DNA of 64,000 bases, from positions 7,910,328 through 7,974,327 of the forward strand of contig CM037586.1 of the NCBI GenBank assembly GCA_021018995.1, read 5' to 3'. Shown piece by piece: positions 11,201-25,700 of this stretch. The notes under the pieces were generated by a model. It made no database searches. It was not told where the DNA came from and worked only from the letters and a program-made list of their open reading frames with translations. The number at the start of each line of letters is the position of its first letter. The stretch's first letter is position 1. The stretch is from Chloranthus sessilifolius. Taxonomy: Eukaryota > Streptophyta > Magnoliopsida > Chloranthales > Chloranthaceae. Position numbers and translations under genes: made by a program.

Positions 11201-13649
11201 TTGTCGTGATTGAGGGTCTGCATTTATCAAAGAGAAGCAATTGTCTAGTGGAGGATGCCAAGTGCTCTTTCTGTTTCTCACTCTCTTTATGCAATAAGCC
11301 CTGGATGACATAGTTGGAAGTGAAATTGCAGTCAGTAAAGGCTTAGAGGCATAACTCGTCGACAAAACTGATGCTGTTGGCAGTGGTATTAGACGAGGTG
11401 TGAAGGTAGGTATTTGGCTTGAGCTCTGCAGAGATGAACTAGAGCCGAGCTAGAGCTTAGATTTTATGAGGTAGAGGCAAGCTAGAGCTAACCTACTTGA
11501 GTTCATCGCCCTATGGTTCTCCCTACACTAAGTTTGGGAAATGCATGGAGTGCCACATCAGTAAACATGATCGTCAAATGGTAAATGCGAACCAAAGTGT
11601 ATTTTCACTGATTTTGGTGCTGGTAAATAGCTGTGCGCCTCTCGAGACTTGGCCATTTAGAGCTAACCTAATAATAAAATGGAATTGTTGGTTATTCATG
11701 TGCAGTCCACTAATTCCGACTTGTTTCGAAGTAAATTGTGTTCAGGGCTAACAACCCTATTTACTCTCTCTCTTGATTCTTTGTTGGAAAAATTCTATGG
11801 AATGCAAGGAAAAATTCACCAGCACGAAATACATTTTAATTTGATTATTTCATTTTTTTTTTTTTTGTTGAGAGATTTCAACAAAATTAATTTATAAATA
11901 TAAGTAGAATGGTGGATTATGATTAGGATTAAAAATTGGGAGTGAGATAGATTTGTTATGTAAGATAACCTTATATGATAGCTTTTAATCTTGAAAATGC
12001 CTTGTCTGTCGTCTTTGGATTTATATTCCAGCAGTGGTACTCGAGATCAGCATCAATTCAATGGAAAATTTACTCAGAAAGAAGATTGGTTAGCAAGGTA
12101 TTTATATAAGTAGAATCAGCACTATTATCATGAAAACTCCCACTCTCTCTCTCTCTCTCTCTGTTTTGTTGGTTGAAAGCGGGCAGCAGATTACTTGTTA
12201 ATGTTTTGATTTTTGCGTATCAGAAAGAAGATAATCGCACAACAGAGAAAGTCCCTACCCATTGCATCAGGTTTGTTCTCTATTTATTTATTCATGAAAA
12301 TTGTATGTTTAGTTATGTTGATCTATCTGAACCCTTTGATTTTGTTTTTTTTGTTTTTTTTTCCGCTCCCAATACCTTATGTTTGTCTTTTGGTTTGAGA
12401 GGGGAGGGGAGGGGGGGGGGGGGGTCTCTCTCTCTCCTGCCCTTGCTCTCCTTTTTGTATGTTTGTCTTTCGGTTCCCCCTTGAGGTTTATGTAGGCTCC
12501 GGCCCTTTCTCTTCCAGCTCCTCGCTGGGTTTTTAATGGATTTTCTCTACCGATCCAAAAAAAAAAAAACCTTATGTTGCAGACAATGTGCCACCAATTT
12601 GACTAGTAAGAAAACAAGGAAGTGAAAAAAAACATTTTTACTGTATTTTTTTTTTTTATCAATTTTGATCCAACAATATGAACCTTGAATCTTTTGGTAT
12701 AAGGGGTGCATAATTATTGAGGTTTCCTTTTTATGGGAAAAAGTTCCATAGACTGACATTCTAGGGAGATGGGTGGCTGAGCTCCATTTCACGCTCTATG
12801 TGGCACCCAAAAACTTCTTTTGTTTTCAAGTGGAGCAAGGGAACATTCCGTAGATCAATTAAAAATAAATAAATAAATTGAAAAATGCATTTTAAGGGTG
12901 AAAGTCAAACTTTGACTGAACTTCAACTATCCAGTTTTCAAGCCTCCAAAATCACATTAGGTGGAAGTGCATTTAACTTCTATTTTCTTAAAGATGATTT
13001 AAGCAACGCCCCCTTGTTCCCATGTGGCACTCAAAGCATGGTTTGGGCGACATGTTAAATGGAAGCTCGGTGTACGGTGAAGGTAGACCTTTGGTGTACC
13101 TAACTGGTGTCCTATATATATATGTGTATGTATGTATCTATGTATGAGTAATGGATTTGATTGTGAAAGGAGGTTGTGACACTAATTAGTCTGTTACCAA
13201 AATTACCCAATGATTTTCCTTTGAGAAAAAGGTAGATATCTTGATCAAGTTTGGAAAAAATAGAAATCCTACCTTTTCCCCTTTTGTTTTAGCTAGGAAG
13301 AACTTTGTTTGGTTTCTCTTTGCTGAGGATATAAAATAAATTGCACTTTATGCTGTCATTTGTTGTTGATGATAACCCTTCAATAAATGGATGATATATA
13401 AAATAAATTGCACTTTATGATGTCATTTGTTGTTGATGATAACCCCTCAATAAATGGATGATATTCAAGGTTTAAAATATCACCCTCTATATAATGGTGG
13501 AAGCATGTACCTTTTTGCAACAAAGTACCAATGTATTGCTGGTACAGGATATTCAAAGCCTTGGAAAAGGTTTGTAACCATTAGTGCATATTGGTAACAA
13601 AAATTTTCAATTTCTTGAATAAGTCTTGTTTAAAATAGGAGTTTTGTGC

Positions 13650-13715
<66 letters not shown>

Positions 13716-16700
13716 ACGTATTTTTTTTTCTTGAACTTATGCAATTAAATTGCAAATTTTACGACTTAATCACGATTTTTTCATTAATACCTTAGTTGCG
13801 GCTAATAGGCCTATGGCTGTTAACTTTCAAGAAATCAAATGGAACTTGTCTAATTCTTCTAAGATTAGATTTGTGTTGCGTGGTAATAGGTGGGAGTGAG
13901 TTTGTTTGGACTCGGTGGGCGCTCCTGGAGACATTATTGTGGCTTTGGATTCCATGAATTTGGTAGGGGTGGATACAAGAAATTGGGGACTTCTCGGCTT
14001 CGATTCTTTTTTGTAGTAAGGATGGGAGAAGTGGGCTTTTACTAGGGTGTATGGTTCAAATGATGATGCTAGGGGGGAAGAATTTTGGTTTGAATTGGCA
14101 GGGATCTCGTTTTAGGGAGGTTCAATGGTGCTTGGGGGGCGATTTTAATTAAATTTGATTTGATAATGAGAGCATTGGGGTAAACCTTGATGGGCCCGAG
14201 ATATGGAGTTTTACAAACTTTATTAGTGTTTGTGGTCTTATGGATATTTCTATGGTGGATGTTGCTATACTTGGTTTAATATGCAGGAGGACCTAGTCTT
14301 GTGTCGCTTAGATCATTTCTCATGTTTTGCATCTTGGGATGCTTTATTTCCCATTGTGATGTTGCAGGGTTTAACTAGATCAGTATCTGACCATGCTCCT
14401 AGTCTTGTGTCACCTAGATCGTTTCTTATGTTCTGCATCTTGGGATGCTTTATTTCCCAATGTGATGTTGTAGGGTTTAACTTGATCAATATTTGACCAT
14501 GCTCCTATTCGGTTGAAATTTAGGGTGAGGGGAAACATACCCTTCCCTTTCCCCTTTGAGGGATTCAGGATGAGGAGTTTAGGGGCTTAGTGGAAGCTTG
14601 GTGGAGGGAGGAAATGGTGTTAGTGGTACGATTGGTTTTCATTTGACTATCAAATTAAATAACCCTAAGGATAAGATTGGGAAGTGGAATTATGAGTGTT
14701 GGGGAGGTTAGTAAGGTGGAATAAGAGCTGCTCTTGGAGATTCGTAGGAGGATATAGTTGAGGAGGGTAGACCCTTCACGAGCGGTGAGTTGGAAGATAT
14801 GGTTGGGCTCAATAACCGATACAATTATAAATGCCTTTAGGAGGAGATATCTTTGAGACAAAAATCCCAGACAAACTGGCTCAAAGTGGAGGATAACAAC
14901 ACTAATTACTCTCATGCAATGGCTAACTCGAGAAGGAAGATGAATGCCATTCATCACGTCATGGTGAATGGTTTAGAATTGCAGATGGGGAAATTGTGCG
15001 TTCTATCAGAACAAATATAGTGACGAGGAACGGGTTCAACCTTATGGTTGATGCTATCTTGGATGTGAATAGATCAACTGTAGAGAGGGAATTCGAGGTG
15101 GATGAGGTTAAGAGAGCTATCTTCAAGTTGAAAATAAGGCTTTTGGGCCGAATTGGTTCACTTTCAAATTTTTAGAGTCTTCAGGGATTTTATGAAGGAC
15201 TTGATGGGGTTCTTTCACGAGTTCCATGATAGTAGTTATCTTGGTCGCTCAATGAGTTCAAGTTTCATTTCGCTCATCCCAAGAGAGAGGGGACTGAAGA
15301 AAATAGGAGCTTTAGGTCAATCAATTTGAGGTAGTGTACATAAAATTTTGGCTGAAGTTCTGACAAACAAACTTAGAAATGTCAGGGGAGTATCATTTCC
15401 TAGTACTTAGGGTGAGTTAGATGATTCATTGGGGCTTCCTTGACTGCACGTTACAAAGCGTTGGATTTGGGTTATCTGGAGGAGATGCATGAAAGCTTGT
15501 ATTTAGTCGGCATGGTTTTCAATTCTTGTTAATGGCTCCCCCAAAGGTCACTTTAAGAGGTCCAAGGGCCCAAGACAGGGGATCCGTTGTCTCCTTTTCT
15601 TTTCAATATGGTGGGGGAAGCACTCGGTAGATTATTGATGAAGGCTGCCAATGAAGATCACCCATTTACAATTTACTGACGATACAATTATTTTCCTGGA
15701 TGTTTGGAATGTTAGGGTTATCCTTTACAATATGAAACTTTACTATGCTAGGATTATCCTTATGATTCATGAAGCAGTCGCCGGTCAAAGGGTGAACCTT
15801 CCTAAGAGTAGGATTTTGGGGGTTGATGTGGAGGCTGGCTTGTTGATTTCTTTGGCAACTAACATGGGTTGCTTGGTGGGTACGTGTCCATCTACTTATC
15901 TCGGGCTCTCTCTGTGTGAGGAAACCTAATGCAGCTTTGTGAGAGCCGGTGGTTCAAAGGTTTGAGATTAGATTGATAGTATGGAAAGGAAATCTACTAT
16001 CTATTGGTGGTAGGTTAGCTCTCATTAAAGTTAGGTTCTCAAATTTCCTCGTCTATGTTTGATTGTACGATGGCTATCATTAATCGACTTGAGCACATTG
16101 AAGATATTTTCTTTGGGAGAGAAGAGGGTAGGAGAGGAGATATCAACTTGATTACTGGGAGGTTTGCCAATTTTCAAGAATTGAGTGGGTATTGAATATT
16201 TGTCACTTGCAGGAAATGAATAAGGTGTTATCGGAAAGTAGCTATGGGAGTAGGGATGGAGCAGGAGAGTTTCTTGGTTGAGGTTTTGGTGGCAAAATAT
16301 GGCTACACAACAATGGCTGGACTATAAATAGTAGAAGGGGGATGGCGTTTGCTTGATGGAAAGTGTGTGTTCTATGAAAATGTAGTATTTTGATTGCCAA
16401 AGAGGATTTGGAATTGGGAAAGGCACTGGGAATGACTTTTTTGGGTTTGGCGGAACCTTCTTGATGTTTTTATGCAGATCCGTGACCATAGGAAAAACCA
16501 GAGGGCCGCTTTAAAATCAGAGGCAAGAGGGAACTTGATAAGCTCAAATGGGGGATTACGTGCACCAGATCTGTGAAGAGGAAGAGGAAACAAAGGGTCT
16601 CCCAAAGCCGATCTTTGGGCCAAGATAGGCTTTAAGTGATGTCAGTGGGAACTTTCAGGGGCTTGTTTCTCATTCTTATAATTTTTCCCATGATTTTTCT

Positions 16701-19700
16701 GTCTTGGAATGCGATAGGTCTGGGTGACAGAGATATAAGGGCTATTGTCAAATCTATGATTAATCAGATGAAGTCGGAGGTCGTTACGCTTCAAGAAACC
16801 AAATGGGATGAGATTGACAGAAGGAAAGTTGCTTCAGTGTTGGGGAGGGGGGATTGGGAATTGGAAAGTATTGATGCTAGAGGTACTGCTGGAGCTGCTC
16901 TTCTAGCCTGGGACAGTTTCAAATTTTAAAAGCTGGATGCAGAAATTTCAGAGTTCTTAGCATCAATACTCTTACAGCACAAAGTAGATGGGGAAAGTTG
17001 TGCTCACAGGAGTGTATGGGCCTAATGATGAGAGGCTCGGAGAAGATTTCTTTTTTTAGTTGAGTTCTATCCAAGGTTCAAAATTTCGGCCGAAATGTTT
17101 CGGTTTCGGTCCCCATCGAAACCGAAACGAAAACCCATATTCTCGGTTAATTTCGGTCCCTTTCGTAGTTTTCGGCCAAAATCCGGAAGTTTGATCCTTG
17201 GTTCTATCTCTGCGATATGGGATTAGAAATGGTGTGCTGGGGGATATTTCAAATTTTTAAGATTTACCTATGAAAAGAATGGAGGTATCTTCGACAAGAG
17301 AGAGGGTGCCAAGTTTGAAATTTTTTTGTTCAGAATGTGCTATGGTGGATGCTGGGATGAGAGCAGGTAGTTTCACATGGACCAACGGGGAGGAATTCCC
17401 ATCCTTTTGCAAACTGGACAGATTTCTTTGCTCTACTCAGTGGATGGAAGAACTCCTTAACAGTGAGGTAGACTGTTGGCCCACCACAATTTCCAATCAC
17501 AAGCCCATTCTCCTTAGTTGATGTGGGAAAAATCGCACGCTAACCCTAAAATAGCGTAAATCCCGTAAAATAGGGGTTAGGGTTCTCGCTTTTCAATTAA
17601 AACAAAAAAATAAAAGGGAAAATAGGGGTAGAAGAAGATCCAAGGAAGAAAGTTGGCCTCACACCAAACCGCAAGCGGGAGAAGAATCACTCTTCTATCG
17701 AAAACTCATTTCAAGTTCTCTAGAATTCGCACAAAGCAAAACTCAAAATTTTCATTCATTATCAATACTAATTCTCATAAGAGATTACAATGTGTATTTA
17801 TAGAGAAAAAAAACCCCTAGGAATACTACTTTAAATAAAACTCCTAATCAATCATTAAAGCTTTCTAATCTAACGGTCACAATTACTTTCACCATTAATC
17901 CCGTTTTCTTATTACGCGACCACTTTTGAAGGGTCAAATGATGTCCGATTGACATGAAATTAGTCTTGTTTGAAAGCTTATCGAAGTAGCTTTTCAACAA
18001 GACAAGAATCACACAATTCCGACACATATTGGTAAACTTATGATCACTTTTCTGATGGTTGTGCAGAAAGTGACGAGATTAATAGTCACATATCACATAT
18101 GTGTCTGACCCCTAAATAATTCAAATAAGGAAACTAGTCATAAAACAAGTCACTTATTAAAAGAATCCTAATAAGAAAGGAAACTAAATCTAGATAAAAT
18201 ATTACCTAAATTAATGTGCACACGGGTCTTTAATGGGCCTTTTAAAAAACTCATTCGTGGGTTCACTTTCTCTTTTGACGTCTCCTCTTTATCCGACCAT
18301 GATTCAAATAAGCGGATCTAAAGTTCACATCCTATAACCATTGATTCAACCAAGTTCAACAATCGGCACGTGTAGTTCATCATGAGTAAAGAACAGTTTA
18401 TCGAAGCCTTACATGAGTTGAATGGATACATGATGGCTAGAATGGGATCGTTCGTGGATCGAAGAAAAAAATAAAAGGCTAATAAAGTAAATGATGAACA
18501 AAAAGTTGATTTTGAGTTTTTATGAAATAAATAAAATAACTAGGACTACGCTACTTACGCAAACTGTAGATCTAAAGAAGATAGAGATGGAAGAAGAGTT
18601 GATCTCGCACCAGACTGCAAGCCGGAATCGAAGAATCGCTCTCCGTTTTGAGAGAATCACACTCTCATGAAAGTTTAGAACTCTCAATTTTGCATAAGCA
18701 ATTTTCATTAACCAAAAAATAATAATAAAAGTGTTTACAAGCCTTTAAATAGGCTAACCAATGCATAAAATTAGAAATCCTAGTATAACTCTAATTCCTA
18801 ATAAAAGAAATATCCTAATCCTTCTAAAACAATAAAATCCTAAAACAAGAAGGAGACTAATCCTATTTCTAATAGAAGAAACAACTCTTACTTTCTAAAA
18901 TAAAATAATAAAAGAGACTAATCCTAATTCAATTAGGATTATTGAAATTCGTGACTTTATGTGCAGCCTCCGAAAACTGACCATAACTTTAATTCTTGTC
19001 GGAATTGCTCAATTTTTGGCTCGTTGGAAAGCTAATTCAATAAGCTTTCAAATATGACTAATTTCGCATCAATCCGACTTCGTTTGACACTTCAAAATAG
19101 GCCAAACATAAAAGTGACGGGATTAAAAGTCACTCTTCTTTCAAAAAGTTACGTTTCTTCTTTCGCCTCTGATATGTTATGGGCGGTTGCTTGAATCGGA
19201 TGTCCCTGTCAACTTTCCTCGGGTTAAACGGATTCATCCCCGATGAATGCTAGTTGTGATAAAGGTCCAAAAGATCCGGATCAAGCTGCTGAAATTCCTC
19301 CAGTGTAATCCAAGTATTCTCTATATCGGCCTTGTTCTTCCACTTGACCAAGTACTTCTGAAGTTTCCCGTGGTTGGTGGATGCAATTTGATCTTCCAGC
19401 ACATCTTCGATGATCTCACGGATTTGCCGAGTAGGTGGGGGTAACGGTGTGGGAAGGGGAATAATTGAATCATCGGATGTAGAAGACTCAAAGGGGTTGG
19501 TAGGGATGGTTGAACGACCATGAAATGGAACAAGGTCCTCCACATTGAAAGTCGTGCTAATCACCAATTCCGGCGGAAGATCTAAGATGTAAGCATTAGA
19601 ACCGATATGCTTCAAGATCTAATAGGGTCTAGCACCACGAGCTTGTAACTTCTTTGCAACTCCTTGCGGGAATCGCTCGGGTCTATTCCGAACCATCACA

Positions 19701-22700
19701 AAATCACCCTCTTGGAATTCTTTGAACCGTCTATGAGAATCTGCAAAGAACTTGTATTTTTTATTCTTTAAATTAATTCTTTTCTTAATCTCATCATGCA
19801 ACTCATGAATGCGATGCGCAAATGTGGATGCAAACTCTGATGACCTTTGATGAATGGACATTGAGAGAAAATCTGTGTGTTCTAGTATTCGGCTTACCCT
19901 TCCACTGGATGAGGTGTGCCTGATGTTTCTCAAATTGCTTCTCCTTGCGGTCAAGTGTTGTCAATTTTCGATTTACCTTTCCACTTAAGAAGATACTTTC
20001 GATATGCTTGATGTATCTCTACTTTGGTAACAAAATATGGATCTCCCAAAACTTTTCCATCTAACCTCTTCACATATTGTTCAGGCGGGCATTTGGAAAT
20101 CAATGAGCAGATAGGATTAGGCTCAGGTGGATGGGTCTAAAGGTTTTGTTGTTGGGCCTAAAAAAGGTGTACGTGCATCTACACTCGACTCAATTAACTC
20201 GTGTGCACTCGTTTCAACCAAAATCAAAGACTCTGGGATACTCGATTAATTGACCATAATGGTTCTTGTGTACACAGTTCGATGGACTCACATGTACTCG
20301 ATTCAAGGGGCACCAACAAGTTGTGTGCACCCAACTCTACGGATGCCAATGACTCATTGGCAAGTGACTCGATTGGTTCACGTGTGGGTGACTCAACATC
20401 ACTATTCATAAGGGAAATAGAAGTCTCTTTAACACAAACTAGACTTTCTTCAATTTCTTCTATCTCCTCTTCATTCAGCATGGTACTAGGGTCGTACACT
20501 TCTTTCACTTTCCTATTCTCCGGCTCCTTAGGACTCACTCTTTTAGTCAATAAATTCGGAGTGGGAAATTTTGTGGGGCATTGGTATGCAAAGTGTCTGA
20601 ACCCTTGGCACTTAAGGCAATTAGGACACCTATCTGTCTTGGTTTTCAAATTCCGTAAAAGGTGACAATGTGTTAAAGGGACATACTTTTCGATAAGTTT
20701 CACCGTCATGTCCTCCCATGTGGAGACGTGTTTATTCCAAAGAGATTCAGTACGACATTCTGCGTGAGTCCAAAAAGTTTGGCATTACCCTCAAACTTTG
20801 TTTTTGCTAGCCTAATTTTGTACTCATTTGGTGCGCCATACCAATCAAAATATTCCTCTACACTGGACAACCACTCTACGAAGGATTTGGAGTTTAACCA
20901 TCCCTCAAAACTTGGAATCTCATTCCGAATAGATTTGAGAAACTTCTCTAGAATTCGCACAAAGCAAAACTCAAAATTTTCATTCATCATCACTACTAAT
21001 TCTCATAAGAGATTACAATGTGTATTTATAAAGAAAAAAAAACCCCTAGGAATACTACTTAAAATAAAACTCCTAATCAATCATTAAAACTTTTTAATCT
21101 AACGGTCACAATTACTTTCACCATTAATCATTTTTTTATTACACTATCACTTTTGAAGGGTCAAACGATGTCCGATTGACATGAAATTAATCTTGTTTGA
21201 AAACTTATCGAAGTAGTTTTCTAACAACACAAGAATCACACAATTCTGACACATATTGGTAGACTTATGACCACTTTTCTGATGGTTGCACAGAAAGTGA
21301 CGAGATTAACAGTCACATATCACATATATGTGTCTGACCCCTAAATAATTCAAATAAGGAAACTAGTCCTAAAATAAGTCACTTATGAAAAGAATCCTAA
21401 TAAGAAAGGAAACTAAACCTAGATAAAATATTGCCTAAATTAATGTGCACACGGGTCTTTAACGGGCCTTTTTAAAAAACCCATTTGTGGGTCCACTTTC
21501 TCTTTTGACGTCCCCTCTTTATCCGACCATGATTCAGACAAGCGGATCTAACGTTTGCATCATTAGTACTCATTAGAAGGAGGGATCCTGTCCTACTCCC
21601 TTTAGTTTCAAGAATATCTAGTTGCAAAATGAAGATTTCAGAGAGAAGGTCCCGGTTTGGTGGAATGAGGACCTTATGAGGGGGAACACTGCCTTTGTGT
21701 TATCTGCCAAAATAAAAAGTCTCAAAAGGCCAAATCAAAAGATTGTAATGGAAATTCTTTTGGCAATGTGTCCTTAATTAAAGCACACTTCCTCATGGAG
21801 ATTAAAGCTTTTGACGCCTACGAGGAAGAGAGGCATTTGTTGGGGGAAGAAAAGGATACCAGGTTAGCTCTTAAAATGGCTTATAGCGAGAAATGTATAA
21901 AAGAAGAGGCAATTTGGAGGCAAAAATCAAAGATCCACTGGCTCAAGGAAGGAGATGGTAATGCAGAATTCTTCCATAGAATTGCCAATGGAAGAAGAAC
22001 AAGGATACTATATCTCAGCTGAGGGTGGAAGATGAGCTATACACTGATCCTAACACCATTTCAGAACAACTTCTCCTTTTTACCAAGATTTATGCCAGGA
22101 TCCAAGAGTCTACAGGCCTACTTTGGAGGGGATTGCTCTTTCATCGATTTCTGACATTCATACACTCGAATTGGAGAGGGTGTTTGAAGAAGAGGAGATC
22201 AGAACGGTAGTGTTAAGCTCTGGAAAGAATAAGGCTCCAGGGCCCGATAGATTCACTATGGAGTTTTTCAGTCTTTCTAAGAGGTTGTAAAATTTGATTT
22301 CGTTGACTTCTTGAAGGAATTCCATCGGTCACCTACTGTCACCAAAAGTTTGAACTCAACCTTTGTTGCATTCATTCCTAAAGTTGAGGTAGCTGTAGAT
22401 ATCAAAGACTTCAGACCAATCAACCTTCTAACCTGCTCATATAAAATTGTATCAAAGGTCCTAGCTAACAGACTTAGGATGGTAATCAGAGATGTGATCT
22501 CTAATACTCAGGAGGCTTTCATTCCAAACTTTTGGATGTATCTCTCACAACCCATGAAGCCATTGGCTTTGCCAAAAAAAGCAGACATATCAAAGACTTC
22601 AGACCAATCAGCCTTCTAACTTGCTCATATAAAATTGTATCAAAGGTCCTGGCTAACAGACTTAGGATGGTAATCAGAGATGTGATCTCTAATACTCAGG

Positions 22701-25700
22701 AGGCTTTCATTCCAGGAAGACAACTTTTGGATGTAGCTCTCACAACCCATGAAGCCATCGACTTTGCCAAAAAAAACAGACAAGAGGGCATTATATTTAA
22801 AATGGACAGGGAGAAAGCATATGAGAGGGTAGATTGGGTGTCCCTTCACTACTTCATGAGGAGGATGGGTTTTGGAGAGTCTTGGATTAAATGGGTTAGA
22901 GGATGTTACGAATAAGCTTAGTTCTCTATTCTGGTTAATAAGTGCCCTAAAGGTTTCTTCAGGGGCTCCGGGGGGTTCAAAAGGGGGATCCCCTTTTGCC
23001 TTTGCTCTTTAACATTGTGGGGGAAGCTATGCATAGAATCCTTCAGAGAGCGGTTAGAGGATGTTACGAATCAGCTTAGTTCTCTATTCTGGTTAATAAG
23101 TGCCCTAAAGGTTTCTTCAGGGGCACCGGGGGGTTCAAAAGGGGGATCCCCTTTTGCCTTTGCTCTTTAACATTGTGGGGGAAGCTATGCATAGAATCCT
23201 TCAGAGAGCGGCTCAGTTAAACTTCTTCCAGGGCTTCAGGATCAACCCTATGTTTACAGTAATATGCGGATGATATAGTCATCTTCTGGAAGGCCAACCA
23301 TAGAGAAGTTAATTCTGTTATTAGTGCCCTCACAGTGTTCGAAGCGGTGACGGAGCAAAAGGTCAACCTCCACAAATCCAAAATTGTTGGGGTAAACACG
23401 GAGCAACAAACTCGGGCAGAGCTGGCAGACCTTCTTGGCTGCATGGAAGAGTCAGCCTCTCAACTATATGGGCCTTCCGTTAGGAATCGACAAGCTAAAG
23501 CCTCAACATTGAGAGCCGGTTATCCACGGGTTCTAGAGGAGGTTAGCTACTTGGAAAAGCAAAATGCTTAGCAATGGTGCAAGGCTCACCCTCATCAAGT
23601 CAACTTTTGCTTCTCTCCCAATTTTCCATGTCACTTTTCATTGCCCCAACTTCTATTATCTCCAGCTTGAAAAAATTGTTAGGGATTTTCTTTGGGAAGG
23701 GGGGAGGACAAAAAGCCAAGCTCCACTTCACTAACTCGGAGGTTGCTCTAGCAAACAAAGGGTGGGTTAGGTATCTGAAAACTAGCCTTGGTGAACAATG
23801 CTCTACTCGGGAAACGGGCGTGGAGAATAGGAGACAGTAAGGAAACAGATAAACTGTGGTGGCAAACAATTGCGGCTAAGTATGATATATTTCAAAATGG
23901 CTGGTAGCCTGGGAGATCAAGGATCAAAATTTCAACCGAAATTTCGGTTTCGGGCATGACCAAAACTGAAAACGGAAAATTTGGCCGAAATCCGATAATT
24001 TGGCCGAAATTTTGATCCCCATACAAAAAAGACTGCAATTTCGGTCCAAAATTTCGTTTCGGTGGGGACCGAAACCGATAATTTGGACTGAAATTTCGGT
24101 CATTTCAGCCGAAATTTTGATCCTTGCGGGAGATTGACTACTAAAGGCACAATGGATCGGAGTGGCTCAAAGTGGTTTTATCAGTGGTAAATGATTTCAA
24201 GCAGTGTGTCAATTACAGCTGGGGAGATGGAGCTAAATAAAATTTTGAGAAGATAAATGGGTGCGAGAGGATGCTGTAATGGGTTCTTTCCCAAATATTC
24301 ACAGGATTGTCGTTTTAAAGGATGTCCCCATTAGTGAATTTGCTGAAGTCAGACGCGGAACTACGGTGGAGAGCATCAATACTAGAAGAATGCTGAAGAA
24401 TGAAGAGATCAATGAGTGCATTAACATGTTCAAGCTGCTCCGGGCAAGTTCCCCTAACAGAGCTGACAGAAACTGCAAGATTTGGAACTGTAATGAGAAG
24501 GGTGTTTGCACAGTTGGTCATTTTACGCTTTCCTAAACAAGCACAAAAATACTCACAGAGATAGCCCCAAATGTGTAAACTTTTGGGAAGTTAAGATCCC
24601 ACCAAAAATAAAATTCTTCTCATGGACGGCTGTCTTGGGGATAATTCTCACTAGGGATCAACTCAGGGAAGGAGGGATTAATGTCAGGAACAGGTGCCTT
24701 CTTTGTATGACGGTCAAGGAGTCTGCCACCCATATTCTGCCACACTGCAATTTCGCAACTATGGTTTGGAGTTAGGTGTTCAGTATCTTCGGTGTTCATT
24801 GGGTTTTCCCTGATAACATTGACGAAATGCTTGACCAATGGCAGGGAGCCGAAAGTGGGGATAACTTCTGGATATTGTGAAGTTGGTGCTCTTGGGGAGA
24901 GCTAGTGGCCGGATTCTTTGTGTCCGTGTGTCCCGTTTTCTGCTTGTTTTTTCTTTTCGTTGTCTTTTTTAGCCTCGTCTGACTTTGCTTCTGTTGTCTG
25001 TTCACCTTCTCGCTGATTTTTTCTATGAATTGCTCCGTTACCGTTCGAAAAAAAAAAAACTTCTGGATATTGTGGGAAAGAGTTTTGTATGCTGTGATTT
25101 GGGCCTTGTGGCTGGAAAGAAATATCAGAGTTTTCAGAAGAAAGGTAGGCCGTTCCAGAGTCCTTTAATCAGCCAGAGATTTCCTTCTGAACTGGATTAG
25201 TAGCGGACAGTGACGCTCCAGCAACCTGATTTCGACTTTTGTAATTCATAGGACAACATTACAGCTGGGTAACCTGGTCCCTACCCCTCTGGCCTCGCTC
25301 TCTCCACAACTTTTCTCCTGTGTTCCTGTTTTCCTGCATTCTATTCCTTAGCCTCTGATGCCTTGGTTGAGAGTTTGCTGATGGTCCTCTGGCTTACACA
25401 GCTCCCGAGTTGTGACTTTTGGCTTTTCTCTTTGGTAGTCTCTCACTACCTTGCGAGGTATGTACTTTGATTTTTTTCTTTCGTTTTTAATATAGTTTTT
25501 TATTTACTGATAAAAGAAAAGAAAAGAAGAAGAAAATGTAGTTCAATCAGTGTATTCGGCTTGACTGGGACATGGGGAATAACTTCTATTTTCAGAACAA
25601 TGTGTTGGGGATGAGGAGTTGAAATATTGGTTTAGGGGCATTTATGAGATCATTGAAAATTAGAGGGCTTTGATTGTTGAGAACTTTAGTAGGGAAGGTA

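Larger units (their letters stand above)
17519..21562 (-). mobile_element. Rearranged chromovirus (Ty3/gypsy) inserted in LINE 2
   Basis: Outer ends are TGATG...CATCA with a perfect 5-bp target duplication TTAGT (17514-17518 and 21563-21567). The LINE frame continues across the join. The left LTR is about 17519-18332. The right LTR copy is truncated at about 20944, where it abuts gag without a primer-binding site. Internal frames run on the minus strand. A TATA-like CTATAAATAC on that strand of the LTR supports the direction. Most of pol (protease, RT, RNase H, most of integrase) is deleted. A second, diverged LTR-like block (about 18491-19238) lies between the chromodomain and the left LTR, so the element is composite. 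Confidence 0.82.
16640..25513 (+). mobile_element. L1-type LINE remnant 2, host of four later insertions
   Basis: ORF2 begins with [19 protein letters not shown] and LQETKWDE (endonuclease, about 16690-16930) and reaches SNHKPILLS at 17518. It resumes at 21568 after a chromovirus insertion. The reverse transcriptase follows: [54 protein letters not shown], and the catalytic box YADD at 23267-23278, preceded by a stop. The zinc-knuckle/RNase H side shows [15 protein letters not shown] (24590-24770) and ends near an A-rich tail at 25513. Two internal tandem duplications and the nested inserts at 17072, 17519, 23918 and 24880 are listed separately. It is a pseudogene. Confidence 0.88.
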
